Assembly: GCA_965247535.1 (NCBI GenBank)
Contig: OZ252018.1
Location: forward strand, 496,001-560,000
From: JAPPHY01 sp965247535
Lineage (GTDB): Bacteria; Chloroflexota; Dehalococcoidia; Lucifugimonadales; UBA2985
Reading direction: 5' to 3'
DNA length: 64,000 nucleotides
Shown: positions 1 to 8,197 of the stretch, piece after piece
Layout: each line of letters starts with the position of its first letter
How positions within the stretch are numbered: the first letter of the stretch is position 1
Notes under the pieces: generated by a model
Told to the model about the DNA's origin: nothing
The model's input: the letters and a program-made list of their open reading frames with translations, nothing else
The model's database searches: none
Position numbers and translations under genes: made by a program

Positions 1-394
1 GTCGCAGCCGTTGCTGGGCTACGCATCGGACCGGATTGGGCGCAGGCTTGTGCTGACGCCCAGCTTGATCGCGCTTGGTCTCGCCAGCATCGGGCTGAGC
101 GTGGCGCCGGCCGGCTGGATGTTCGCTCTGGTGGTGCTTGGCATGGGGGCGTTCCTGTTCCCCATGATGTCCATTCTGCTGGCCTCCGCGATGGACCTTG
201 TTTCACTGGGGGCGCAGGCCACCACAGTGTCCCTTGTGTTTGGCTCAGCCATTGTGGTCTCGGCGTTTGCGCCGCTGATAGCCGGGATATTGGCCGATGC
301 GGAAGGCACGCGGGCCGCGTTCCTGTTCGGCGCGGGCGTGGTGCTGGTCACCGCGTTCCTGACGATTGTAACCAGGTGGCAGCCGTCGCGTTGA
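1..394 (+). CDS. MFS transporter, C-terminal part (5' end outside window)
   Basis: The frame is open from the window edge (codons from base 2), so the N-terminal half is missing. The visible start has the MFS inter-helix loop motif (GYASDRIGRR), followed by hydrophobic segments separated by short loops, consistent with the last five or six helices of a 12-helix carrier. The family moves small solutes across the inner membrane with proton or solute coupling. The substrate cannot be read from this part. It ends 106 bases before the zinc-ribbon gene, which has its own promoter. Confidence 0.8.
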   Translation, partial: SQPLLGYASDRIGRRLVLTPSLIALGLASIGLSVAPAGWMFALVVLGMGAFLFPMMSILLASAMDLVSLGAQATTVSLVFGSAIVVSAFAPLIAGILADAEGTRAAFLFGAGVVLVTAFLTIVTRWQPSR

Positions 395-445
395 GGCGCG
401 GCCACTGGGGTGCGCCCGTTTGCGGATCCTGAGTGCCCATGTTTG

Positions 446-475
446 TTGACAAGGCCGCCATCGTGTTCCTACAAT
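446..475 (+). promoter_or_regulatory. Sigma-70-type promoter for the zinc-ribbon gene
   Basis: TTGACA (446-451) and TACAAT (470-475) are separated by 18 bases, about 25 bases before the ATG at 501. It is a near-consensus housekeeping promoter. The predicted transcript start is near 482, giving a leader of about 19 bases. Confidence 0.7.
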
Positions 476-500
476 CAACTACTACCATGCGGGACTTAAG

Positions 501-1202
501 ATGACCATCGCACAGCAGCTCTACGACCTCCTAGGCATCGATGGCGAGCTTGACAGGTGCAGAAGCTCCATCGCCTCCATCGACGAGACCCTGGCGGACG
601 ACAAGACGCTCCGGGATCGCCGCCGGGTCGTGGAGGCGGGTCGCGCCGTCCTCGGCCGGCAGGAGACGGAGCGCCGCGACATTGAGCTCCTGATCGGCTC
701 TTCCCAGGAGAAGGGCAAGCAGCTCGAGGAGAACCTCTACGGCGGCTCCGTGCGCAACTCCAGGGAGCTGGAGGGCATGAACACGGAGCTTAACCTTCTC
801 AAGGAGAACCAGCGAAGGCAGGAGGAGGGACTCCTCCGCGCCCTGGAGGCGATCGAAGATACGGAGCGCAAGCTGGGGAGGCTTGAGGGCGGCCTGCGAG
901 AGATGGAGGAGACGCGCGAGCAACAGCGCGTAGACCACCTCGGCCAGCGGGCGCAGCTGGAGGCAAGAACCGAGGCGCTGGAGGAGCGGCGAAGGGGCAT
1001 GGCGTCGCAGGTGAGCCCTGAGCACCTCCGCCTCTACGACAGGATGCGCGTCGCGCGTCAGGGTCACGCCGTTTCCCGCGTCGAGCGCGGGGTATGCGGA
1101 GGCTGCCGCATCTCGCTGCCAAGCAGGGTGGTCCAGCAGGCCCGCACGTCGGAGCGTCCTGTACAGTGTCCAAGCTGCAGCCGCATTCTCTTCGTGAGCT
1201 AG
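501..1202 (+). CDS. C4-type zinc-ribbon coiled-coil protein (CT398-like)
   Basis: The 233-residue protein has a long charged coiled coil (about residues 5-180, rich in E, R, L and Q) and a C-terminal zinc ribbon with CGGC near 199 and CPSC near 223. This is the architecture of the CT398/HP0958-like family, whose members act as scaffolds or RNA/protein chaperones; HP0958 is linked to flagellar and RpoN functions. The role in this lineage is unknown. The next gene starts 6 bases downstream, so the two are probably co-transcribed from the promoter at 446-475. Confidence 0.8.
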   Translation: MTIAQQLYDLLGIDGELDRCRSSIASIDETLADDKTLRDRRRVVEAGRAVLGRQETERRDIELLIGSSQEKGKQLEENLYGGSVRNSRELEGMNTELNLLKENQRRQEEGLLRALEAIEDTERKLGRLEGGLREMEETREQQRVDHLGQRAQLEARTEALEERRRGMASQVSPEHLRLYDRMRVARQGHAVSRVERGVCGGCRISLPSRVVQQARTSERPVQCPSCSRILFVS

Positions 1203-1208
1203 AATTCC

Positions 1209-2567
1209 ATGAGGGCAATAGGGTACTTCTGTGCCCAGGCAGGGCCTGGGGCCGAGACTGCGATTCTCGAACAGCAGGAAGCCTTTGACGCCTACTGCCG
1301 GAGGAACCGGCACCAGACGGTTGCCACGTTCACGGAGGACTCCCCGGACGGAGACCACTCCGGCTTCGAGGAGATGCTCAACCACATGAGGTCCTCCGGC
1401 TCCGAGTATCTGGTCGTGCTGCCCGACGCCCACTACGTAGGCGACAGCATGGAGGCGGTGGTCCGCCGCGTGCTCGAGCTCGACGCCCTGCGCGCCAAGG
1501 TGGTGTGCAGCGATAGCGAGATGCCGGACCCGCTCCAGCAGACCCTCAGGCACTGGCGCAAGGGAGGCTCGCGAGGCGAACGCATCCGCTCGGCCATGAT
1601 GGCCAAGGCGCTCAGGGGCGAGGGCCTCGGCAAGCCTCCGTACGGCTACGCCATCGGATCGGATGGCAGGCTGGAGGTTGTGCCTGAGGAGAGCGAGGCG
1701 GTGCGTCTGATCTTTCGCATGTACAACCGGGACGGCGTGGGCATGAGACGCATTGTGCGCAGTCTGAACGAGAAGGGAGTGCCCACCCGGGGAGGCCGCG
1801 GCTGGAGCCTGGTTACGGTCAGGGACGTGCTGCGGAACCGGTCTTACCTGGGCACGTATACGCGCTTCGGCTTGAGGGTGCCTGCCAATCACCCCGCCAT
1901 CATCGACCGGGATGATTTCCGGCTTGCGCAGGAGAAGATGGAGCGGGGCAGGACAAGACGCAGAGCGTCACATCCATCCGAACCGTTCCTGCTCTCCGGA
2001 CTGGCATACTGCGCCAACTGCGGCAATCGCATGATGGGCGTCAGCCGCCGCCAGGGATGGCGCCGCAAGGATGGCACCAGCAGCGTGGGCCAGTACAGGT
2101 ACTACCAGTGCCAGTCCCGCGCCAACCAGGGCACCTGCGGCTACCACACGTGGCGCGCCGGAGACCTGGAGGAGGCGGCGCTGCAGGCCACCAGGGATGG
2201 ACTGGAACGCGGAGAGCTGGCGATTGACGGGGGCGCGTACCTGGGCCAAGCCTCGGACGACGCCGACGGGCTCCACGCGGACGCGCGCTTCATGCGGGAG
2301 CTGGAGAGGACCGCAGCCGGACTGACCTCGCTGGAGAGGCTCCGCTCGGTGGTGGCGGAGCTCGACGTCGCGAGAGCGGGCGCGGGCGGCAGCCTGCCGG
2401 ACGCAGTTCGAGACTCGCTGGCGGCGGGCGACGTTGCAGCCCTGCTGCAGGAGTGGGACACGCTGGAGGGCGCGGCCGCCGGGCGTGTGCTGCGGGCGCT
2501 GGTGTCACGCGTGGCCGTGAGCGACGGCTCTGTTAAGGTGACACCGGTTTTGGCCGGAAGCGGGTAG
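1209..2567 (+). CDS. Large serine recombinase-like protein with a degenerate catalytic domain
   Basis: The 452-residue protein has the large-serine-recombinase layout: an N-terminal resolvase-like domain (about 1-105), a recombinase DNA-binding domain (about 130-240, with GKPPYGYAI and a repeated-arginine helix) and a zinc ribbon (CANC near 276, later Cys pair near 305-315). The active-site signature is missing. The usual Y-x-R-x-S reads YFCAQ, and the LDRLxR motif reads LPDAHYVGDS, so the nucleophilic Ser and the key arginines are gone. It probably cannot recombine DNA and may be a DNA-binding regulator. Six bases separate it from the zinc-ribbon gene. No att-like repeats or phage genes are nearby. 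Confidence 0.8.
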   Translation: MRAIGYFCAQAGPGAETAILEQQEAFDAYCRRNRHQTVATFTEDSPDGDHSGFEEMLNHMRSSGSEYLVVLPDAHYVGDSMEAVVRRVLELDALRAKVVCSDSEMPDPLQQTLRHWRKGGSRGERIRSAMMAKALRGEGLGKPPYGYAIGSDGRLEVVPEESEAVRLIFRMYNRDGVGMRRIVRSLNEKGVPTRGGRGWSLVTVRDVLRNRSYLGTYTRFGLRVPANHPAIIDRDDFRLAQEKMERGRTRRRASHPSEPFLLSGLAYCANCGNRMMGVSRRQGWRRKDGTSSVGQYRYYQCQSRANQGTCGYHTWRAGDLEEAALQATRDGLERGELAIDGGAYLGQASDDADGLHADARFMRELERTAAGLTSLERLRSVVAELDVARAGAGGSLPDAVRDSLAAGDVAALLQEWDTLEGAAAGRVLRALVSRVAVSDGSVKVTPVLAGSG

Positions 2568-2682
2568 TGCCTCAGTTTGAAATGCGGCGTCGTGTGCTAC
2601 CTTCGCAATACGGTTCGGAACTTACCCTATCTTTGCACAATCCCAGACAATAGGGCGGGAACGGAGCCACTTACATCAACTC

Positions 2683-3375
2683 ATGAAGAAACAGTACTTC
2701 GCAGACAAGCGAGACTACCTGAAATACAGCATTCTTCGGCATCTGCTAGCTCAGGGAATCAGCATCACCGTCTGTTGGATGATGACTCCGGACGATCAGA
2801 CAGGACAGGGAGCGCAGAAGCGTTACCTGCAGAATCCGAAGAGATGGCGGAGCTTCGACCCTTACGTCTTCGACACTCTCAAAGCGCAAGTGGACGGTGG
2901 ATTCGCTGACATCAAGTCAATGGAACGCGAGGGGCCGATTTCAAGCTGTCGCTTCTATTGGGAGTGCTTTCAGCCTGATTTCGTCAGCCGGAAGCGATAC
3001 CTTGATGATTGCCTGCACATGGCATCCGGCACTGACCTCGTGTTCTTCGACCCCGACATCGGACCTGAGCCTGAGAAGCCGAAAGATATGGACAAGTATG
3101 TGCTTTGGGATGAAATTGAGCGCACATACCACCTGGGTCACTCTGTGATGGTATTCAACTTCCTGCGTGGCGGAATGTCGAGCAAGAACAATCTGGTTGC
3201 CACGAGGAGGGAGTTACTTCAGCGCAAACTGCCTAAGGCGGCCGTAACCGTTCTTCGTTCTCATGACCTCGCGTTCTACTTTGCCGTGCATAACACACAC
3301 GGCTATGCATTCGACCGGGCCACTCGGGCAATCTTGGACGGTTGGAAGATGCAGGTACTCGTAGGGGAAAGCTAG
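2683..3375 (+). CDS. Conserved hypothetical protein with FFDPD motif
   Basis: The 230-residue soluble protein starts MKKQYFADKRDYLKYSILR. It contains VCWMMTPDD near residue 30 and LVFFDPDIG near 120. I recall similar unnamed bacterial proteins with FxDxxDYxKY...WMLTPDDG...VFFDPDNG signatures, but no assigned function. The FFDPD segment resembles the DPPY/DP-type catalytic loop of methyltransferase-like folds, which is only a suggestion. Base composition is lower in GC than its neighbours and it stands alone before rnpB, so it may be acquired. No signal peptide or membrane segment is seen. Confidence 0.6.
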   Translation: MKKQYFADKRDYLKYSILRHLLAQGISITVCWMMTPDDQTGQGAQKRYLQNPKRWRSFDPYVFDTLKAQVDGGFADIKSMEREGPISSCRFYWECFQPDFVSRKRYLDDCLHMASGTDLVFFDPDIGPEPEKPKDMDKYVLWDEIERTYHLGHSVMVFNFLRGGMSSKNNLVATRRELLQRKLPKAAVTVLRSHDLAFYFAVHNTHGYAFDRATRAILDGWKMQVLVGES

Positions 3376-3432
3376 CCCTAGCGGGCAAAACTTCTGCTTT
3401 CGAACTGAGACCCTACCCGGAAGCGCCTCGCT

Positions 3433-3462
3433 TTGACCCGCGGTCGAGTGCAGTGCTACACT
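3433..3462 (+). promoter_or_regulatory. Promoter of the RNase P RNA gene
   Basis: TTGACC (3433-3438) and TACACT (3457-3462) are 18 bases apart. The RNA's first paired bases begin at 3470, 8 bases after the -10 box, as expected for a direct transcription start. Confidence 0.7.
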
Positions 3463-3469
3463 GCATCGA

Positions 3470-3830
3470 CGTTGATAGGTAGGCTGGGTGATCGCTCTGA
3501 CGCTGTCAGGGAGGAAAGTCCGAGCTCCACTGGGCAGGATGCTGGCTAACGGCCAGGCGGGGAAACCCGACGGAAAGTGCCACAGAAAACATACCGCCCC
3601 GCACGCGGGGTAAGGGCGAACCGGTGAGGCAAGAGCTCACCGCTCCGGTGGCAACACCGGGGGCACGGTAAACCCCATCCGGAGCAAGGCCGAATAGGAG
3701 GACCAAGGGCGCCCGGCCTGTCCTCGGGTTGGCTGCTAGAGGCGCTGGGCAACCGGCGTCCCAGATAGATGATCGCCATCCCGTCGTTAGATGGGATACA
3801 GAACTCGGCTTACAGGCCTGCCTATCAACG
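3470..3830 (+). ncRNA. rnpB: RNase P RNA, bacterial type A
   Basis: This is the catalytic RNA that matures tRNA 5' ends. The closing helix P1 is visible: CGTTGATAGG at 3470-3479 pairs with CCTATCAACG at 3821-3830. Conserved blocks are present in order: GAGGAAAGTCCGAGCTCC (3511-3528), ACAGAAA, GGGTAAGGGCGAA followed by GGTGAGGCAAGAGCTCACC, GCAAGGCCGAATAGG, AGATAGATGATCGCC and ACAGAACTCGGCTTAC. Length is about 361 nt, normal for type A. The protein partner rnpA is not in the window. Confidence 0.96.
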
Positions 3831-3888
3831 GCGCCCTGCATCGGCCAGTCCGACGCAGCCACGATCCTGTTCTCCCGGGGCCACACAC

Positions 3889-4701
3889 ATGACCACGTTC
3901 GCGACACCTTACGGCGATCCCATCGACTCACAGAGCATTCGCTCCGCGCTCACTACAACCGTGATGGGCTGCCGCGTCGACTACCTGCCCTCCACGCGCT
4001 CCACTATGGACGACGCGCGCCGCGCCGCCGCGGAGGGCGCGCCGGACGGCACGCTAATAGTAGCGGACGAGCAGTCGGCGGGGCGCGGCCGGTTCCAAAG
4101 GACCTGGGTGTCGCCGCCGGGCGTCAACCTGTACATTTCTCTGCTGCTGCGGCCGTCGCATGAAGTGGCATCGCAGCTGTCCATGATGGCGCCGCTGGCG
4201 CTTGCTCGCGCGCTCCGCCGCGTGGCCGCCGGCCGGGGCGGCGCCGTTACGATCAAGTGGCCCAACGACGTTCGCATGGGAGGCAGGAAGATAGGTGGCA
4301 TCCTAATCGAAAGCTCTCTGGGGCAGGACGGCGCTGAGGGCTTTTCGATCGTTGGGATAGGCGTGAACGTGAACTTCGACCCTGCGGACCACCCGGAGAT
4401 TCGGGACATCGCCACGGGACTGCTCGGCGAGCTGGGCCGGCACGTGCCGCGAGTGGAGCTCCTGTCCGCGCTGATGGAGGAAACGGAGGAGCTGTACCTT
4501 GCGCTGGGGCAGGGTATCTCGGTGCGCGAGGAGTGGGCGTTGTTGCTGGACACGCTGGGCCAGCGCGTGAGTGTAGCCTGGGGCGATGTGGTGTACTTGG
4601 GAACTGCCGAAGGTGTGGACGACGAGGGCGGGTTGCTGCTGCGCCTAGCCGACGGCAGCATCGAGAGCTTTCCGGCGGGCGAGGTGACGCTGAGCGTGTG
4701 A
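3889..4701 (+). CDS. birA: Biotin--[acetyl-CoA-carboxylase] ligase (no HTH domain)
   Basis: This enzyme activates biotin with ATP and attaches it to the biotin carboxyl carrier protein. The 270-residue protein has the ligase core GRGRFQRTW (about residue 65), KWPNDVRMGGRKIGGILIE (about 120-140) and a C-terminal SH3-like domain. It lacks the N-terminal winged helix of bifunctional BirA, so it should not be a biotin-operon repressor. The frame is open further upstream into rnpB, so I chose the ATG at 3889, 58 bases after the RNA. A BioY biotin importer lies at 56.9 kb, so scavenged biotin can feed this enzyme. Confidence 0.93.
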   Translation: MTTFATPYGDPIDSQSIRSALTTTVMGCRVDYLPSTRSTMDDARRAAAEGAPDGTLIVADEQSAGRGRFQRTWVSPPGVNLYISLLLRPSHEVASQLSMMAPLALARALRRVAAGRGGAVTIKWPNDVRMGGRKIGGILIESSLGQDGAEGFSIVGIGVNVNFDPADHPEIRDIATGLLGELGRHVPRVELLSALMEETEELYLALGQGISVREEWALLLDTLGQRVSVAWGDVVYLGTAEGVDDEGGLLLRLADGSIESFPAGEVTLSV

Positions 4702-4734
4702 CGGCGCGCCGAGCGGCGCTGGCGAAACGCCAGG

Positions 4735-6129
4735 CTACGGCGTCTCTGCGGGCACCGCAATGTACACGCCGTCGTCGCGGCTGAGCACGTAGAGGCTGCC
4801 GTCCAGACCCCTCCCGAACGAGGTGATGGCCAGGTCCGAGTCCACAAGCAGCTGCGGCTCGGTTGCGGTCTCGCCGTCATAGCTGATGCCCCAGATGCGG
4901 CCGGTGCAGAAGTCAGCGTAGACGTAGGCGCCCACCAGCCCCGGCAGGTCGCTGCCGCGGTAGACGTGACCGCCGGTGACTGAGCAGCCTTCGCTGCGGC
5001 CGTACTCGGCCACGGGCATCTCCAGGCCTGCGGTATCGCATCCCTGACTTGGCGAGAAGCAGTGTAGGCCCTCCATGATATTCCAGCCGTAGTTGCCTCC
5101 GCGCTTCACAACGTCGATCTCTTCGTAGGAGTTCTGCCCGACGTCCGCGGCCCACATGAGCCCGATCTCGGAATCGAACGAGAACCGCCAGGGGTTGCGA
5201 AGGCCGTAGGCCCAGATCTCGCCGCGCGCGCCTGACACACCCACGAATGGATTGTCCAGCGGGATGGCGTAGCCTGCGTCCGGGGACACGCCCGATACGT
5301 CCAGCCTCAGGATGGACCCCAGGAGCGTGCCGGTGTTCTGGCCGTTTCCCATCGGGTCGCTCGCCAGGCCCCCATCGCCCAGCGCCACGTAGAGGTACCC
5401 GTCCGGCCCGAACTCGATCTGGCCCCCGTTGTGATTGGAGTAAGGCTGCTCCACCTCCAGGATCACAATCTCGCTGAACACGTCCGCCAGGTTGGGATCG
5501 TTGTCGCTGACCGTGAAGCGTGAGAGCACGGAGCGCCTCGGATCGATGGCCGAGTAGTAGACGAAGAAGTGCCCATTCTCCGCGAAGTCTGGTGAGAAGG
5601 CCAGACCCAGCAGACCCTCCTCGTTGGCGCCTCCGCGGGAGCGGCCCTGGATGTCCAGGAACATGCCTGGATGCTCGACCGTTGGCTCATTGGGGAAGAC
5701 CCGGATGCGCCCCCACTGTTCAGTGATGAAGATTCGGTTGGTGCCGTCGTCCGGCTGCACCAGGTTGGTGAGACGCTCGAGCTGCAGGTTGGGAAATGCC
5801 GGCCGGAGAGCTATCCCTGGCAGGACATCTCCGGACGAGGAAGGCCGGTCAAGGCCGGCGTCGGGAGTCGGATTGCTCGTGGGAAGCGCGACTGTGTCGG
5901 GCGCGAGGGTTGCCGCTTCGGTTGCGGCGGGGGAGCGCGATGGCGTCGTCTCCGGCGCGGCTGCTAGCGTTGCGTCTGCGGTCGCTTCAGCGGTGCGAGC
6001 CGGTTGCTCCGCCTCGGCGGTGGAGTCCGGCTCAGACGCTCCGGGCGTGGCAGCGGGCGAGTCGCAGGCCGCGATGAGGAGCAGGCCGAGGGCCAGGAGC
6101 ACGACCGTAGCAAGAAGATTGCGATCCAA
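4735..6129 (-). CDS. PQQ-type soluble aldose/sorbosone dehydrogenase-like lipoprotein
   Basis: The 464-residue protein belongs to the six-bladed beta-propeller family of PQQ-dependent sugar dehydrogenases (YliI/GDH-like). The N-terminus is a lipoprotein signal (hydrophobic run then LIAAC), followed by a low-complexity Ala/Thr/Pro/Glu linker to about residue 100. The propeller shows ITEQWGRIRVF, GLLGLAFSPDF, NHNGGQIEFGPDGYLYVALGDGG and GLRNPWRFSFD, which carry the catalytic His/Arg and PQQ-contacting loops. It probably oxidises sugars on the outer face of the membrane. The start is TTG, 3 bases after the stop of the gene upstream, so it is the last gene of that operon. Confidence 0.88.
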   Translation of the reverse strand: MDRNLLATVVLLALGLLLIAACDSPAATPGASEPDSTAEAEQPARTAEATADATLAAAPETTPSRSPAATEAATLAPDTVALPTSNPTPDAGLDRPSSSGDVLPGIALRPAFPNLQLERLTNLVQPDDGTNRIFITEQWGRIRVFPNEPTVEHPGMFLDIQGRSRGGANEEGLLGLAFSPDFAENGHFFVYYSAIDPRRSVLSRFTVSDNDPNLADVFSEIVILEVEQPYSNHNGGQIEFGPDGYLYVALGDGGLASDPMGNGQNTGTLLGSILRLDVSGVSPDAGYAIPLDNPFVGVSGARGEIWAYGLRNPWRFSFDSEIGLMWAADVGQNSYEEIDVVKRGGNYGWNIMEGLHCFSPSQGCDTAGLEMPVAEYGRSEGCSVTGGHVYRGSDLPGLVGAYVYADFCTGRIWGISYDGETATEPQLLVDSDLAITSFGRGLDGSLYVLSRDDGVYIAVPAETP

Positions 6130-6132
6130 CGG

Positions 6133-7080
6133 CTAGAACGGGAGGTTCTCTCCCGCGCCCTCGGCCTCAGCCCGCTCCAGTATGTGCGCCGCCACAGCCA
6201 CGTCCTCCAGCGCGATGCCCTGCGACTCGAACAGCGTAACGTCGTCGCCGGACACGCGGCCGGGCGCTTGGCCGGAGACGACCCAGCCGAGCTCGAGCAC
6301 AACGCTCCAGTCCAGCTGTCCGGTGCCGATGGGCATGGCGAGGTCGGCGCACTCGATCATGGCCTGAGGCACGTCGTCGGCAGCGATCACGGCGCACCGG
6401 GCGATCGCGGCGTCGTCCAGCTCGCGTCGCTCCAGGGAGTTGGCGCCGGCTGCGTTGATGTGCATCCCCGGCGAGAGCCAGTCGCCCAAGACCACCGGGT
6501 CCAGCGTGCGCACGTTGGTGATGGCGATGACAACGTCGGTGCCGCGGACGGCCTCCTCGGCGGACGACGCGGGAGACACCGGAATGCCCAGCGACTCGCT
6601 CATGGTAGTGCAGAACTCATCCAGGCGCTCGCGCGTGCGGCTGTACGCAGTGGCAGACTGGATGGGTCGGACGGCGCATACGGCGGCGAGCTGTGACCTG
6701 GCCTGGAAGCCCGTTCCGACGATACCCACCGTCGAGGCTTCCTGCCGCGCCATGTGGCGAGTGGCAACACCGCTGGCGGCCCCGGTGCGGATCTGCCCCA
6801 GGTTCCCTGCCTCCATGACCGCCATGAGCCGGCGCGGCTCGCCTCCGTACAGCAGCACCAGGGGTCGTCCCGCGCCCATCGTCTTGAATCCTGCCACTCC
6901 GCGGCCGCCCAGCACGGCCACCATCATCGTTATGCCAACGCCCTCTGCCTGGGCGCGCTCCCTGGGCAGGTTGACGCCGGTGCCCATGCCCTGCTCCATG
7001 AATCCCTGCTCCACCACTTCAATCGCCTCATTCATGGGCAGTAGGCGGACAACGTCGTCCTCACGAAGAAATAGAGCCAT
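6133..7080 (-). CDS. Ornithine cyclodeaminase / mu-crystallin family protein
   Basis: The 315-residue enzyme carries the family's N-terminal dimerisation domain and an NAD(P)-binding Rossmann fold with GIVGTGFQARSQ near residue 120. Members include ornithine cyclodeaminase, alanine dehydrogenase and ketimine reductases. The sequence alone does not fix the substrate. A GGAGG ribosome binding site stands 5 bases before the ATG. It lies 32 bases after the SGNH hydrolase gene and 3 bases before the sugar dehydrogenase gene, so the three form an operon. Confidence 0.88.
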   Translation of the reverse strand: MALFLREDDVVRLLPMNEAIEVVEQGFMEQGMGTGVNLPRERAQAEGVGITMMVAVLGGRGVAGFKTMGAGRPLVLLYGGEPRRLMAVMEAGNLGQIRTGAASGVATRHMARQEASTVGIVGTGFQARSQLAAVCAVRPIQSATAYSRTRERLDEFCTTMSESLGIPVSPASSAEEAVRGTDVVIAITNVRTLDPVVLGDWLSPGMHINAAGANSLERRELDDAAIARCAVIAADDVPQAMIECADLAMPIGTGQLDWSVVLELGWVVSGQAPGRVSGDDVTLFESQGIALEDVAVAAHILERAEAEGAGENLPF

Positions 7081-7112
7081 TCTGACCTCCGTAGTCTCTG
7101 GTGGGGCGCAGC

Positions 7113-8129
7113 TCAGGCCCCGGCGCGGGCGGCGGCCCCTACGAACAGCGGCCCGGCGACCCCTCGCAGGAAGTTGTGCGCCAGCGTCTCGTATCCGTCC
7201 GCGTTCGGGTGAAGATCGTCGGGAAGCATGTGGGCGTGCTCAGGGCCGAACAGGCTCAGCCCGTCTACGTAGTGAACGTTGGAACCGCCCCGCTCGCGGA
7301 TTGCACTCACGGCCTCGGCTACCTCCTCGCGCATGGCGCGTAGGGTGAACTCAACCGCGTTGGGCGTGTCCTCCCGCGGCGGCGAGAAGATTGGCGAAAC
7401 TACCGCGATGGGTATATCGGCGTGGCGCTCCCGGAGTATCTCCACGAAGCCGATGACGGCGGGCCGGAATGCGCGAAGTCCCAGGCTGGCGGCGCCGTAG
7501 ATGTTGATGCCCACCTTGATGGAGAGGAAGTCGGCGGGGCGGTCACGCATGAGCCGGGCTATCATGGGGTCCAGGTGGCACTGGCCGGCGTAGCCCAGGC
7601 AGGTGAGGTTCAGACCGTGCTCCCTGGCGACTATGGCCGGCCAGGTGCGGCTGGGGCTTGCGGCTTCGTGGCAGTGAGTGATTGAGCTGCCGTACGTGGT
7701 CCACAGGGGCCTCCGGTCCTCGAACGGCGAGACAGATGCGCCGTCGCCTACCTCCAGCGAGCGGAGGCGCAACTCGGTGTACTGTGGCAGCCAAAGCTCG
7801 AGCAGCTTCTCGCCCGCGGGCAGGTCACGGAACTCAAACGCGTCGCGTTCGGCCAGCTCCACGGAGGCGTGGAGCCGCCCGTCGCACAGCAGGTCGATTG
7901 GTGGAGACTCCGCGGCCGCCTGCTCGATGCGGCCGGAAAGCGTGGTCGTATCGCTGTGGAAGCTGATCCGCACGCCCGCGGCCATCGCCGCGCGCTCGCG
8001 GAGTACGTCCGGCGGAAAGAGCGCAAGGTCGCCGTACGGGAGGCGCCACGGCTGCGTCCACTCCTCGGTTCTGTGGCAGGAGATAGCGCCCTGCCAGGTG
8101 ATGCGCGGGTCGTCCGGTCTAATCAGCAT
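7113..8129 (-). CDS. SGNH/GDSL-family hydrolase (carbohydrate-esterase-like)
   Basis: The 338-residue protein has an N-terminal beta-sandwich-like region (about 1-130) and a C-terminal SGNH hydrolase domain. Visible catalytic blocks are YGSSIT with the nucleophilic Ser (about 147), the Gly of GYAGQ, the Asn of VGINIYG, and the Asp-His pair in PDDLHPNADG near the end. This layout occurs in esterases that deacetylate sugars. No signal peptide is seen, so it is probably cytoplasmic. It is the first gene of the SGNH-cyclodeaminase-dehydrogenase run, 68 bases after the sulfurtransferase gene. Confidence 0.85.
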   Translation of the reverse strand: MLIRPDDPRITWQGAISCHRTEEWTQPWRLPYGDLALFPPDVLRERAAMAAGVRISFHSDTTTLSGRIEQAAAESPPIDLLCDGRLHASVELAERDAFEFRDLPAGEKLLELWLPQYTELRLRSLEVGDGASVSPFEDRRPLWTTYGSSITHCHEAASPSRTWPAIVAREHGLNLTCLGYAGQCHLDPMIARLMRDRPADFLSIKVGINIYGAASLGLRAFRPAVIGFVEILRERHADIPIAVVSPIFSPPREDTPNAVEFTLRAMREEVAEAVSAIRERGGSNVHYVDGLSLFGPEHAHMLPDDLHPNADGYETLAHNFLRGVAGPLFVGAAARAGA

Positions 8130-8197
8130 TGGCTCCCCTTGGTGGTAACTTCGCCGCTGGGCACACGCGGATTAGGCGGCTCAGCGTTAGAGGCGTT

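Noticed and set aside
1209..2567. Active site-specific integrase marking a prophage or genomic island
   Set aside because: The catalytic Ser and Arg residues are absent, and no att-like repeats, tRNA target or phage genes are nearby.
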